Positions 25,942-33,546 of a DNA stretch of 44,093 nt are shown here, in pieces. The position numbers and the translations under genes were made by a program. The first letter of the stretch is position 1. Each line of letters opens with the position of its first letter. Source of the DNA: an uncultured Desulfobulbaceae bacterium (GTDB lineage: Bacteria; Desulfobacterota; Desulfobulbia; Desulfobulbales; Desulfocapsaceae); assembly GCA_947311315.1 (NCBI GenBank), contig CAMZKN010000018.1, positions 1-44,093 of the forward strand. Reading direction: 5' to 3'. The notes below the pieces were generated by a model, which searched no databases, had not been told where the DNA came from, and saw nothing but the letters and a program-made list of their open reading frames with translations.

Positions 25942-28860
25942 TTATAATTCAGTCAATGTGTCAAAGAGTGCGCGATCAGCTTCTATCTTACTGCGGTTGC
26001 CAATGATTGCCCGGTGGCATTTGGGGGCCATTGCTGCAAAGGCCGGAGCAAAACCGCGCATGTCATCAACAGTTGTAGAGATGATATCTGTTAACTGTTG
26101 CTGCTTGTATGCGGCATCGATACCGTTGAAATAATCGTTGCGTGCTATTGCTCCCTTTGCAGCTGAGCTGAGAAGTGGATCGAAAGTTCCGTAGGTACCT
26201 ATTATCAGCTGTTCCAGAACTTTTTGGGAGAGTTTTAAGTTGTCAATTATTGTTGGAACTGCATTGTAGGCATCGTAGGTTTTTTTGACCTGTGGGTCGC
26301 GATAGCTGACAAAGGCTATGTTACCAGTCAGTTGACCGAACTGAATAAAACAGCCGTAGGCACCTCCCAGCTGCCGCACACTGTTCCAGAGATAATCCCT
26401 TGAGAGATATGTTTTCAGTACCTCAAAATGTCCGTTATACCCCTTGCCGTTTTTCAACAGATTGCCTCCCTGCACGGCAAAAACGACCTCTGCTGAAGTG
26501 ATAAAAGCCTCGTGGTCGGCAAGATCAAGAGGAGGGAGTTCTATCCTTGTACGGGGATCCGACGAAAGAGAATCGGGGATACATTTGCCGATTTGAGCAA
26601 GGTGATCAATCTCTCGTCCATCTGCTGTCACTGCCTGCACTAAATTGTTCCTGTTGAAGAGAAGCGTCGCGATCTCCTGTAGTGCTGAAATAAATTTATC
26701 TTCCAGTGTGTCATAGTTGAGGGCCAGTTCCTTGACTGCAAGATATGAGGTGACACCATTTAAGGTTTCGTTGTACCTGCCAGCACTACTCAGGTGGGCA
26801 AAGACCCGGGTGGAGGGGAAATTGTATCCTTCACTATGGGCAGAATGTTCAGCCCATGCAAACTCTCGACCTACGATTTCACGGATTCTAACCCTGTCCT
26901 CAAAAGAGACGGAACTGAAAATTTCGGAGAGCAGTTGTAAGGTTTTCTCGAGGTAATCAGGCAGACATTTTGCGTGCAGCCAGAAAACCGGATGGACTGC
27001 ATCCAGCGCTGGTCGTTTTGTATATGTGGTCAGAGAGTGGGAAAAGGCGCCGGTACATGTGGCAATTTCTTTGGCAAACTGTTGATAGTTTAGTCTTTTA
27101 GTGCCTATTTCGGTGACGATGGTGCCAAACAGATCAAGCCATGGCAACAGGCTTGGAGGAAGGCAGGAAAAATCAAAACCCGTATCAATGTAGGAGATGT
27201 GATTTGTCGCAAGTTCACTGACGATGATTTGCCTGCCAAACATATCGGTCTCTGCGGCGCTATGGAAATCAATTTCCGCCGACAGATCAGAAAGGTTGAG
27301 TTGCGGCAGCAGGGAAAGAGTCTTCGCATCATTTGGTTGCTGCTGTTTGCTCATCAACTCCTGCGTTCTTTTGATTCGGTCTTCTCTTTCTTTCTCAGAA
27401 ACTTCGCTGTCATATTTTTCGAGTCGTTTTTGCTCTTCTTCCTGGGTCTTCTTCTGCTTGGCCGGATCTGGAACAAGGGTGACTGTGACCGTTGCCGGAT
27501 TGTCAATAAGGTGCTCTTTGATCAGTTTTTCAAAATATTTTTCCTCCAGAGCTTCTTTACGCAGAGCAAGGATGAGTTTTTCATTTTTCAGGCTGTCAAT
27601 GGGATCTGTACCATACTTGAAACTGCCCATGGCTTTGCCGATAAGATCGAGGCCTCGTTGGGCTTTACTGGCTTCTTCTCTGAAGCTGAATTCAAATTTA
27701 TTTAACTCGGCCAGAATCAGTTTATGATCCAGTCCCTGCTCCGCCATTTGAGCGAGTGTCGTTGTGTAGAGGTTAAGGAATGTGTCACGGTTTTCACTTT
27801 CGCTGCCAACCAGGTAGGTGATCATCATGGTCTCGCAGGATGAGGAAGCCATGTAAAATCCACCGAAATCCTTACATAATCCGCTTGAAACAATAGCGTT
27901 TTTCAGAGGAGATCCATCGGAATTAAAAAGAATATTGGCAATTATTTGAAAGGCGATATTTTTTTTGCGTTCGGTGGCTGTTGCGACATGTGTACCAACG
28001 GCGAGAAATGTTTTTTCTTTGATATCTTCTGAATCTACAGCGTAACTGTCCGTTATGAAAACCGGTTCATGGGCGATATTTCCAATTTCAATTTCTGCTT
28101 TTTCACCTTTTTGATCGAATGTTGCAAAAAATCTGTTTTCCAAAAACGCAAGTTCATCCTCAAGCGGGGCGTCACCATAAACGAAAAAGAAACCGTTGGA
28201 CGGGTGATAATGTTTTTTATGGAAGGCACAGAACTCTTCGTAACTCAAATCGGGAATATTTTTGGGATCACCACCTGACTCGTGGGCATAGGTTGACTGT
28301 GGCATAAGCCCCACAAAAATATTATGGAAAATATGGCGGATCGGGTCAGAAAAAGCACCTTTCATCTCATTAAAGACAACGCCCTGAAATTGGAGCTGAT
28401 CTTCTTTTGATTCCTGATGATAGTGCCATCCTTCCTGCTCGAAGGTGCTTTTCTTTAAAAGTGGATGGAACACAACGTCACAATAGACGTCCATGATGTT
28501 GTAATATTCCTTTAAATTTCTGGTGGCAAATGGATAATAGGTGAGGTCGGCCCCGGTCATGGCGTTCAAAAAGGTCGTCAGGCCGCCTTTGTTAATTTCT
28601 CCAAATACATCTTTTACCGGATATTTTTCAGAGCCCATTAAAACAGAATGTTCCAGTATATGTGCGACTCCGGTTGAATCTGTGGGGATGGTGTTAAAGG
28701 CTGCGGAAAAGGTTTTGTTTGTATCACTGTTTTTTATTGCGAGCAGAGGGAACTGCAGCTTTTCGTGTTCAAAAAGATACACATCTGAGTCAATTTCACT
28801 GATAAAATTATGGGCTTTGAGGAGAAATCCTGAGTAGAGGTTGCCTTGGCTGAATGTCAT
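25942..28860 (-). CDS. M16C zinc metalloprotease (presequence protease-like)
   Basis: 972 residues, the single-chain PreP/M16C size with two clam-shell halves. The inverted zinc motif H67-I-L-E70-H71 is in GVAHILEHSVLMGS, and the distal glutamate is probably near 143 (EQEGW). A central charged linker (about 460-510, EEEQKRLEKYDSEVSEKERE) joins the halves; the second half has lost the motif, as expected. PreP relatives degrade unfolded peptides up to about 65 residues. No signal peptide is seen, so a cytoplasmic location is likely. AAGGAC lies about eight bases upstream. It is followed on the same strand by an untranslated gap and the GGGtGRT operon. Confidence 0.92.
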   Translation of the reverse strand: MTFSQGNLYSGFLLKAHNFISEIDSDVYLFEHEKLQFPLLAIKNSDTNKTFSAAFNTIPTDSTGVAHILEHSVLMGSEKYPVKDVFGEINKGGLTTFLNAMTGADLTYYPFATRNLKEYYNIMDVYCDVVFHPLLKKSTFEQEGWHYHQESKEDQLQFQGVVFNEMKGAFSDPIRHIFHNIFVGLMPQSTYAHESGGDPKNIPDLSYEEFCAFHKKHYHPSNGFFFVYGDAPLEDELAFLENRFFATFDQKGEKAEIEIGNIAHEPVFITDSYAVDSEDIKEKTFLAVGTHVATATERKKNIAFQIIANILFNSDGSPLKNAIVSSGLCKDFGGFYMASSSCETMMITYLVGSESENRDTFLNLYTTTLAQMAEQGLDHKLILAELNKFEFSFREEASKAQRGLDLIGKAMGSFKYGTDPIDSLKNEKLILALRKEALEEKYFEKLIKEHLIDNPATVTVTLVPDPAKQKKTQEEEQKRLEKYDSEVSEKEREDRIKRTQELMSKQQQPNDAKTLSLLPQLNLSDLSAEIDFHSAAETDMFGRQIIVSELATNHISYIDTGFDFSCLPPSLLPWLDLFGTIVTEIGTKRLNYQQFAKEIATCTGAFSHSLTTYTKRPALDAVHPVFWLHAKCLPDYLEKTLQLLSEIFSSVSFEDRVRIREIVGREFAWAEHSAHSEGYNFPSTRVFAHLSSAGRYNETLNGVTSYLAVKELALNYDTLEDKFISALQEIATLLFNRNNLVQAVTADGREIDHLAQIGKCIPDSLSSDPRTRIELPPLDLADHEAFITSAEVVFAVQGGNLLKNGKGYNGHFEVLKTYLSRDYLWNSVRQLGGAYGCFIQFGQLTGNIAFVSYRDPQVKKTYDAYNAVPTIIDNLKLSQKVLEQLIIGTYGTFDPLLSSAAKGAIARNDYFNGIDAAYKQQQLTDIISTTVDDMRGFAPAFAAMAPKCHRAIIGNRSKIEADRALFDTLTEL

Positions 28861-28889
28861 TATTGTGTCCTTGCTTTTTGTGTTTCCTG

Positions 28890-29339
28890 CTAAAAGTTTT
28901 TTTCGGAATCGAGCAGTAGAGTAACCGGGCCATCATTGATGATTTCCACTTCCATGTTTGCCGCGAAAGTACCCGTGGCTACTCTTATCTGTCTGTTTTT
29001 TATCTCTTCTATATATTGCTCATATAAGGGTTTTGCATGTTCAGGTGGGGCCGCTGAAGAATATCCAGGTCTCCTGCCCTTTCTGCAATCACCGTAGAGC
29101 GTGAATTGTGAGACGATAAGCATTTCGCCGTCGATGTCTGCAAGAGATCTGTTCATTTTTCCATTATTGTCTTCAAAAATCCGTAAATTGATTATTTTAT
29201 CAGCCAGCCAGCGTAATTCGTCCAATGAATCTGTGGCATGGATGCCAAGTAAAACAACAACACCTTTTTGTATTGAGCCAGTGGTTAAGGTGTCAATTTT
29301 CACTGATGCCCTGCTTACTCTTTGTACAACGGCCCGCAT
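28890..29339 (-). CDS. dtd: D-aminoacyl-tRNA deacylase
   Basis: 149 residues, standard Dtd length. The catalytic SQFTLYG motif (about 78-84), GRRPGYSSAAPPEHA, and the C-terminal NDGPVTLLLDS are intact; TGTFAANMEVEIINDGP is the usual end. It hydrolyses D-amino acids and misloaded glycine from tRNA. The frame extends to 29360, but the start at 29339 gives MRAVVQRV as in relatives, with GGGGAG six bases upstream. It lies 29 bases upstream of the M16C gene in the same direction, so the two may be co-transcribed. Confidence 0.95.
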   Translation of the reverse strand: MRAVVQRVSRASVKIDTLTTGSIQKGVVVLLGIHATDSLDELRWLADKIINLRIFEDNNGKMNRSLADIDGEMLIVSQFTLYGDCRKGRRPGYSSAAPPEHAKPLYEQYIEEIKNRQIRVATGTFAANMEVEIINDGPVTLLLDSEKNF

Positions 29340-29570
29340 ATTCATCTCCCCACACATCACAACAGTTGTCTGATCTTGTGTAAATGTTCGTGTAATGATA
29401 AGAAATTATTTCAAATAATGTCATTCTAATGGTATACTCATTGTAACAGATTTTTGAAACAGAACATTGTAAAAGTTTCAGCACTGTGATGTGACTTACG
29501 TATAACTTATGAGTTTAATGCCATTTAGGCTGGTGAAGATCTGACACCAGAAACATTCCAGGGAAAATGT

Positions 29571-29966
29571 ATGATTAAGGAACTGCAGAGGTTGATTGAG
29601 CAGATGTCGAGAGAATTACCGGGAATTTTAGCAGCGGCTGTTGTTACAGTTGATGACGGTATGTCCATTGCTGAAGTGAGCAGAAAAGAAGATATTGAGA
29701 CGGCAGCAGCCTCGGCTTATCTTGCGTCAATAGTCAAATCGAATGGAAAGGCTATAAATTTACTTGCCGATGATGAAGTTGTGGACGATATCCTTATAAC
29801 TACAAGTCAGTATCATTTCATCATAAGGCATATTGAGGACGAACCCTTCTTTCTTTTTGTTATGACATCAAAGGATGAATGGCTCGGGAAGGCGAGGATG
29901 CTCATTAAAAAATACGAAGTCAAATTCACCAGGTTTTCCGGTTTTCTTAAAAAGAATTACCAATAA
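29571..29966 (+). CDS. Roadblock/LC7 domain protein
   Basis: 131 residues covering a single roadblock/LC7 fold: an N-terminal helix (ELQRLIEQMSRELPG), strand AAVVTVDDGMSIAEV, helix ETAAASAYLASIV, and strands ILITTSQYHFIIRHI and FFLFVMTSK, then a C-terminal helix with a basic tail. Such proteins act as small-GTPase regulators (MglB type) or signalling dimers; no Ras-like GTPase gene lies in the window. AGGGAAA lies about seven bases before the ATG. A second LC7 domain is encoded 0.8 kb away at the end of a response regulator, which suggests one network. Confidence 0.85.
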   Translation: MIKELQRLIEQMSRELPGILAAAVVTVDDGMSIAEVSRKEDIETAAASAYLASIVKSNGKAINLLADDEVVDDILITTSQYHFIIRHIEDEPFFLFVMTSKDEWLGKARMLIKKYEVKFTRFSGFLKKNYQ

Positions 29967-29978
29967 TCACTCTGTTTT

Positions 29979-30088
29979 GGTAACTGCTCACAGGTGCTCC
30001 ATATTCGTGCAGACATATTTGCCTGTTATAGCTCCTCTATACCGGCAAATGTGACCGTGCGAAGATGGTGGGCCTGTGAGCAGTTACC
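29979..30088. repeat. 110-base near-perfect palindromic element
   Basis: Perfect 16-base end arms (GGTAACTGCTCACAGG at 29979-29994 and its complement at 30073-30088) enclose further pairing (CCATATTCG/CGAAGATGG, ATTTGCC/GGCAAAT), giving a hairpin of roughly 50 bp with few mismatches. Its ends, GTAACTGCTCA, resemble those of the repeats flanking rsmB. It sits 13 bases after the LC7 gene and 30 before the CBS gene. Confidence 0.85.
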
Positions 30089-30117
30089 TGTTTTGTTGAT
30101 ATTTACCAAGAGGAATT

Positions 30118-30567
30118 ATGCTTAACGCTGCCGATATTATGACAAAAAAAATTATCACTGTAACTCCTGAAACAACGGTCACAGAACTGGCCCAACTTCT
30201 GGCAGCCTACAACATTGGTGGTACACCTGTTGTTGACGAATCCGGGAGTCTCCTTGGTGTCGTGACCGAAAATGATCTTATTGACCAGAAAAAAAAGGTA
30301 CACATTCCTACCATTATTAATATTCTCGACTCTGTAATTTATCTTGAAAAACCGGGAACCATGGACAAGGAAATGAAAAAGATTGCCGGCTCAACGGTTG
30401 GTGATATTTATTCAGGGGAACCGGTTACTGTTACCGAAGAAGCTCTTCTCGACGAAATAGCAACTATCATGTCTGAGAAGAATGTGCATACTCTGCCGGT
30501 AATGAGAGATAATCAACTGGTGGGAGTTATAGGTAAGCAGGATATTATCAGGACATTGATTTCCTGA
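30118..30567 (+). CDS. Tandem CBS-domain protein
   Basis: 149 residues comprising one CBS pair (Bateman module). The first CBS is about 1-60 (AADIMTKKIITVTPETTVTELAQLLAAYNIGGTPVVDE), the second about 95-149 (VGDIYSGEPVTVTEEALLDEIATIMSEKNVHTLPVMRD). Such free-standing modules bind adenosine nucleotides and regulate a partner; none is evident here. AGAGGAA lies about four bases before the ATG. The stop codon is the first part of the following palindromic element. Confidence 0.9.
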   Translation: MLNAADIMTKKIITVTPETTVTELAQLLAAYNIGGTPVVDESGSLLGVVTENDLIDQKKKVHIPTIINILDSVIYLEKPGTMDKEMKKIAGSTVGDIYSGEPVTVTEEALLDEIATIMSEKNVHTLPVMRDNQLVGVIGKQDIIRTLIS

Positions 30568-30693
30568 TGGCGTCGTAAAAAGCCCGATCTCCTTCGTTGT
30601 CGGTTTTTACCAGAACCTCAACATACCCGTGTATGGTTGAGGGCCTGGTAAAAACACGACGCCTCGGATATCGAGCTTTTTGACTTAGCCATC
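30566..30693. repeat. 128-base palindromic element overlapping the CBS stop codon
   Basis: Arms GATGGCGTCGTAAAAAGC... (30566-30592) and ...GCTTTTTGACTTAGCCATC (30666-30693) pair imperfectly. Inside, GTTTTTACCAG and CTGGTAAAAAC pair perfectly, as do CCTCAAC and GTTGAGG. The arms resemble a repeat I recall as widespread in Desulfobacterota genomes; that recollection is not verified. The TGA of the CBS gene (30565-30567) overlaps its edge. Confidence 0.8.
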
Positions 30694-30700
30694 TGGAACC

Positions 30701-30759
30701 TCGAAAGACTTTTTTGTGCGGTGAACATTTTCTGATTTTGGTAAAAAAATCTTTCGGGA
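30701..30759. terminator. Possible bidirectional terminator
   Basis: TCGAAAGACTTTTTT (30701-30715) pairs with AAAAAAATCTTTCGGGA (30743-30759) around a 27-base loop, giving T-runs in both directions between the convergent CBS gene and the REC-DUF4388-LC7 gene. The loop is long, so efficiency is uncertain. Confidence 0.5.
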
Positions 30760-30774
30760 CACTGTTTCTTGTTG

Positions 30775-31998
30775 TTACAACGATGCAACATCCTTGATTT
30801 TTTTGGAATTTTTTCTGATACTGATACGGATCCAGCCCAGATTGGTTTCTTCGTCGGCGACGATAACCAAAAAAGCGTCCTCGCCAACCGGTGCGAACAT
30901 TACCGGGCCGTTCTCAAACTCAAACATGGTCATGTTGAGTTCGCCCTGGCCGAGCTGGGTGCCCATGGATTCAGCTGAGCCGAAACCTGAAGAGGCAATG
31001 GCTCCAATCATCTCAGCGTCGATTCCAGATCTGGAAAGGCTGTCGAGCAGAAAACCGTCTCTGCCCACCAGACATGCTGTGTGAACACCTTCAATGTTTG
31101 TAAATTCAGCCAAAATTTTCTGTATCTCTGTCATTTCAAAATCCTCTTCAAAAGTTGTAGTTTGATCAGCTTCTATAGTTTGTGGTTGTGATTCGGTTGT
31201 GACTTCAATTTCATCACGCTTCGTTTCAGGCAGGGAATCATTTTCGTTAGACACTCCGGCCACTGGATCCATAAGAATGTCCGCCTGCGGTTCATTCTTG
31301 ATGAGATCCTTAAGCGGATTGTCATCATGTTCGTCGTTTTTTACCGCGGCTTCAAAAAGCAGTGCTTCAATACTTTTATTGATGCTGACGATGGGGGCTT
31401 CCACACCTTTGATATTTTGAAGCGAGCCGCCATTAAAACCAACAATGGTAAAAAATGCACGTTCTCCGCTTTCCTTGTCACACATGGCATGGACGACTTT
31501 TCCTTCTTTGAAAAAGATCATGCCCTCTGCTTCGCCGGTTGTCACCTTAAGGGCGGCGGTGGCCTGGGAAAGTCCGTTGAACTGAACAATATCTATGAGA
31601 TCAACGCCATCGACAGTGCCCTGGAAGCCTTCCTCTTCCTTAAGAACATCCTCAACAATAGTTCGAACTTCCTTAATGTCGAATGGTTTTTCGATATAGC
31701 GCAGACTCCCACTCATCATGGCCTTGTTCTCATAGGCACTGGACGGATAGGCAGTCATGATAATCACGTCTGTTCCCGGATAGTTATTGTTAATCTCAAC
31801 GAGAAGGTCAAGGCCACTTATGCCCGGCATGTTGATGTCAGTTATGACCAGGTTTACAGATTTATCACTTAAAACCTCAAGGGCCTCTTCGCCGGATTTG
31901 GCGGCCAAAATTTCAACATTCTGCATCCCTTTGTTCAAATTTCTCTGGAGCATCCAGAGCATATCTTCTTCGTCATCAACGACAAGTACACGTTTCAT
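30775..31998 (-). CDS. Response regulator with REC, DUF4388 and roadblock/LC7 domains
   Basis: 407 residues. REC domain about 1-120 with acidic D8/D9, phosphoacceptor D54 (VITDINMPG), MTAYPS and the lysine in IEKPF. DUF4388/PATAN about 127-225 (FQGTVDGVDLIDIVQFNGLSQ..., ALKVTTGEAEGMIFFKEGKVVHA). A glutamate-rich, probably disordered linker (about 226-285) leads to an LC7 domain (about 288-400: VHTACLVGRDGFLLDSLS, FENGPVMFAPVGEDAFLVIVAD). It has no DNA-binding domain, so the output is presumably protein interaction, perhaps with the free LC7 protein. AAGGTGA lies before the ATG. A sigma-54 promoter lies upstream, probably controlled by the adjacent NtrC-type activator. Confidence 0.87.
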   Translation of the reverse strand: MKRVLVVDDEEDMLWMLQRNLNKGMQNVEILAAKSGEEALEVLSDKSVNLVITDINMPGISGLDLLVEINNNYPGTDVIIMTAYPSSAYENKAMMSGSLRYIEKPFDIKEVRTIVEDVLKEEEGFQGTVDGVDLIDIVQFNGLSQATAALKVTTGEAEGMIFFKEGKVVHAMCDKESGERAFFTIVGFNGGSLQNIKGVEAPIVSINKSIEALLFEAAVKNDEHDDNPLKDLIKNEPQADILMDPVAGVSNENDSLPETKRDEIEVTTESQPQTIEADQTTTFEEDFEMTEIQKILAEFTNIEGVHTACLVGRDGFLLDSLSRSGIDAEMIGAIASSGFGSAESMGTQLGQGELNMTMFEFENGPVMFAPVGEDAFLVIVADEETNLGWIRISIRKNSKKIKDVASL

Positions 31999-32074
31999 AT
32001 TTTGTCACCTTATGGGACTGAGTTTACTTACAATTACTTCTCCCCACTACTTTCAATCGCTTTATTATTTATAT

Positions 32075-32090
32075 AGCAATGATTGGGCCA
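32075..32090 (-). promoter_or_regulatory. Sigma-54 (-24/-12) promoter
   Basis: On the minus strand it reads TGGCCCAATCATTGCT, which matches TGGCAC-N5-TTGC at all but one of the core positions, with GG and GC ten bases apart. The start would fall near 32063, leaving a 65-base leader before the REC-DUF4388-LC7 gene. Confidence 0.75.
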
Positions 32091-32199
32091 TTAAAGAAAT
32101 ATTCCTGTATCAGGACGTAAGGTTATGAAAATAGAAGTATTAAACAGGATGTAAATGCTTGAATAATGCAGGAAATCGAGCAGAAGAGTGGACAGATTG

Positions 32200-32224
32200 T
32201 GGTCACGTGGTCAGTTTCTGGTCA
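32200..32224 (-). promoter_or_regulatory. Candidate upstream activator site (three TGGTCA repeats)
   Basis: TGGTCA occurs at 32200-32205, 32208-32213 and 32219-32224, 8 and 11 bases apart, about 110-135 bases upstream of the -24 element and just beyond the activator gene's stop. Location and repetition fit an enhancer-binding site; which protein binds is inferred. Confidence 0.45.
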
Positions 32225-32244
32225 GTTTTTTGTGAGGTCGAAGA

Positions 32245-33546
32245 TCAGAGTTTGTCTCTCAGGGTAGTGCGTGAAATACCAAGAATTCGTGCTGCTTTTG
32301 ATTTATTGTTATTTGTTGCGTTGAGTACTTTTTTGATATAGCGCAGTTCCATTTCACGAAGAGAACAGAGAATCTCTTTCTTTCCGCCGGTTCCACCATT
32401 TTCGTCGCTCAGATGTGCCATGGTAATCCAGCCGGATTTGCAGAAAAGCAGCTCACGTTCAATGGTATTGCGTAATTCCCGTATATTTCCCTGCCAGTCA
32501 TGTGCAAGCATTTTTTCACCGGCTTCCGGGGTGAAGCCATGAATCTCTTTTTTCAATTCTTTTTGCAGTTCATGGAGAAAATAATAAGCAAGTTGCAGAA
32601 TATCCTGGCCTCGTTTTCGCAAGGGAGGGAGCTTCATAGGGATGACATTCAGGCGGTAAAAAAGATCTTCGCGGAATGTGCCGTTATCAATTTGTTTTGT
32701 AATCTCACCGTTGGTGGCTGCGACAATGCGAATGGTAACTTTAATGTCTTTGACACTGCCAACCCTTCGAAATGTTGCTTCTTCAATGAGGCGCAGGAGT
32801 TTTGGCTGCAGTTCAATGGGAAGATTGCCAATTTCGTCGAGAAAAAGGGTTCCTCCATTGGCAATTTCCACCAACCCCTTTTTTTCATTTCGTGCATCGG
32901 TAAAGGCACCTTTTTCATAGCCGAAAAGTTCTGACTCGATAAGGTTGGAGGAAAGAGTACCACAGTCGACTTTTACGAAAACCCCCTGCATGCCCGAGCG
33001 GCTTTCATGGATCGCCCTGGCAACAAGTTCTTTTCCGGTACCTGTTTCACCGGTTACAAGCACGGGAGAGCCAACTTCTGCTGCCATATGAATTGTCTCT
33101 TTAATCCGCATCATCTGCGGGCTGTCACCTATGATGGAATTAACACCGGTTGCATGACATTCAAGTTGTGCCTTTTTGCCCATAAGGCGGGCACGGAGTA
33201 TTCTGTCGAGGATTGTCCTGAACTCGAGGATGTCAAAAGGTTTTACTATGTAATCGATCGCTCCAGCCCGCAATGCTTCAATTGCAGTTTTGGCTTCGTT
33301 GATTCCAGTGAGCATGACGATGTCGATGTCATCTGTGATTTGATGAATGGCCCCAATCAGTTCTATGCCGTTGGCGTCCGGCAAGCCTATGTCGAGGAAT
33401 ATCAGATCTACAACGGACGATTTCAGCATGGCCAGGGCGTCTTTACCATTGGCAGCCGTTGTTACGCTGTATCCACCTTTTTTTACAATTTTCGACAGCG
33501 AAAATCGCATATCCTCCTGGTCATCAACTATCAGTACAGCACCCAT
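32245..33546 (-). CDS. NtrC-family sigma-54 response regulator
   Basis: 433 residues. REC domain with D8/D9 and phosphoacceptor D52 (LDIGLPD). AAA+ domain with Walker A GETGTGKE (166-173), the sigma-54 loop as GAFTDA (213-218, instead of GAFTGA; this variant occurs in other activators), Walker B GGTLFLDEIG (231-240) and R-finger region FREDLFYRLNV. A Fis-type helix-turn-helix closes the protein (NKSKAARILGISRTTLRDKL). It begins on the base after the histidine kinase stop, so the two are translationally coupled. It would activate sigma-54 promoters when phosphorylated; the best local target is 32075-32090. Confidence 0.95.
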   Translation of the reverse strand: MGAVLIVDDQEDMRFSLSKIVKKGGYSVTTAANGKDALAMLKSSVVDLIFLDIGLPDANGIELIGAIHQITDDIDIVMLTGINEAKTAIEALRAGAIDYIVKPFDILEFRTILDRILRARLMGKKAQLECHATGVNSIIGDSPQMMRIKETIHMAAEVGSPVLVTGETGTGKELVARAIHESRSGMQGVFVKVDCGTLSSNLIESELFGYEKGAFTDARNEKKGLVEIANGGTLFLDEIGNLPIELQPKLLRLIEEATFRRVGSVKDIKVTIRIVAATNGEITKQIDNGTFREDLFYRLNVIPMKLPPLRKRGQDILQLAYYFLHELQKELKKEIHGFTPEAGEKMLAHDWQGNIRELRNTIERELLFCKSGWITMAHLSDENGGTGGKKEILCSLREMELRYIKKVLNATNNNKSKAARILGISRTTLRDKL

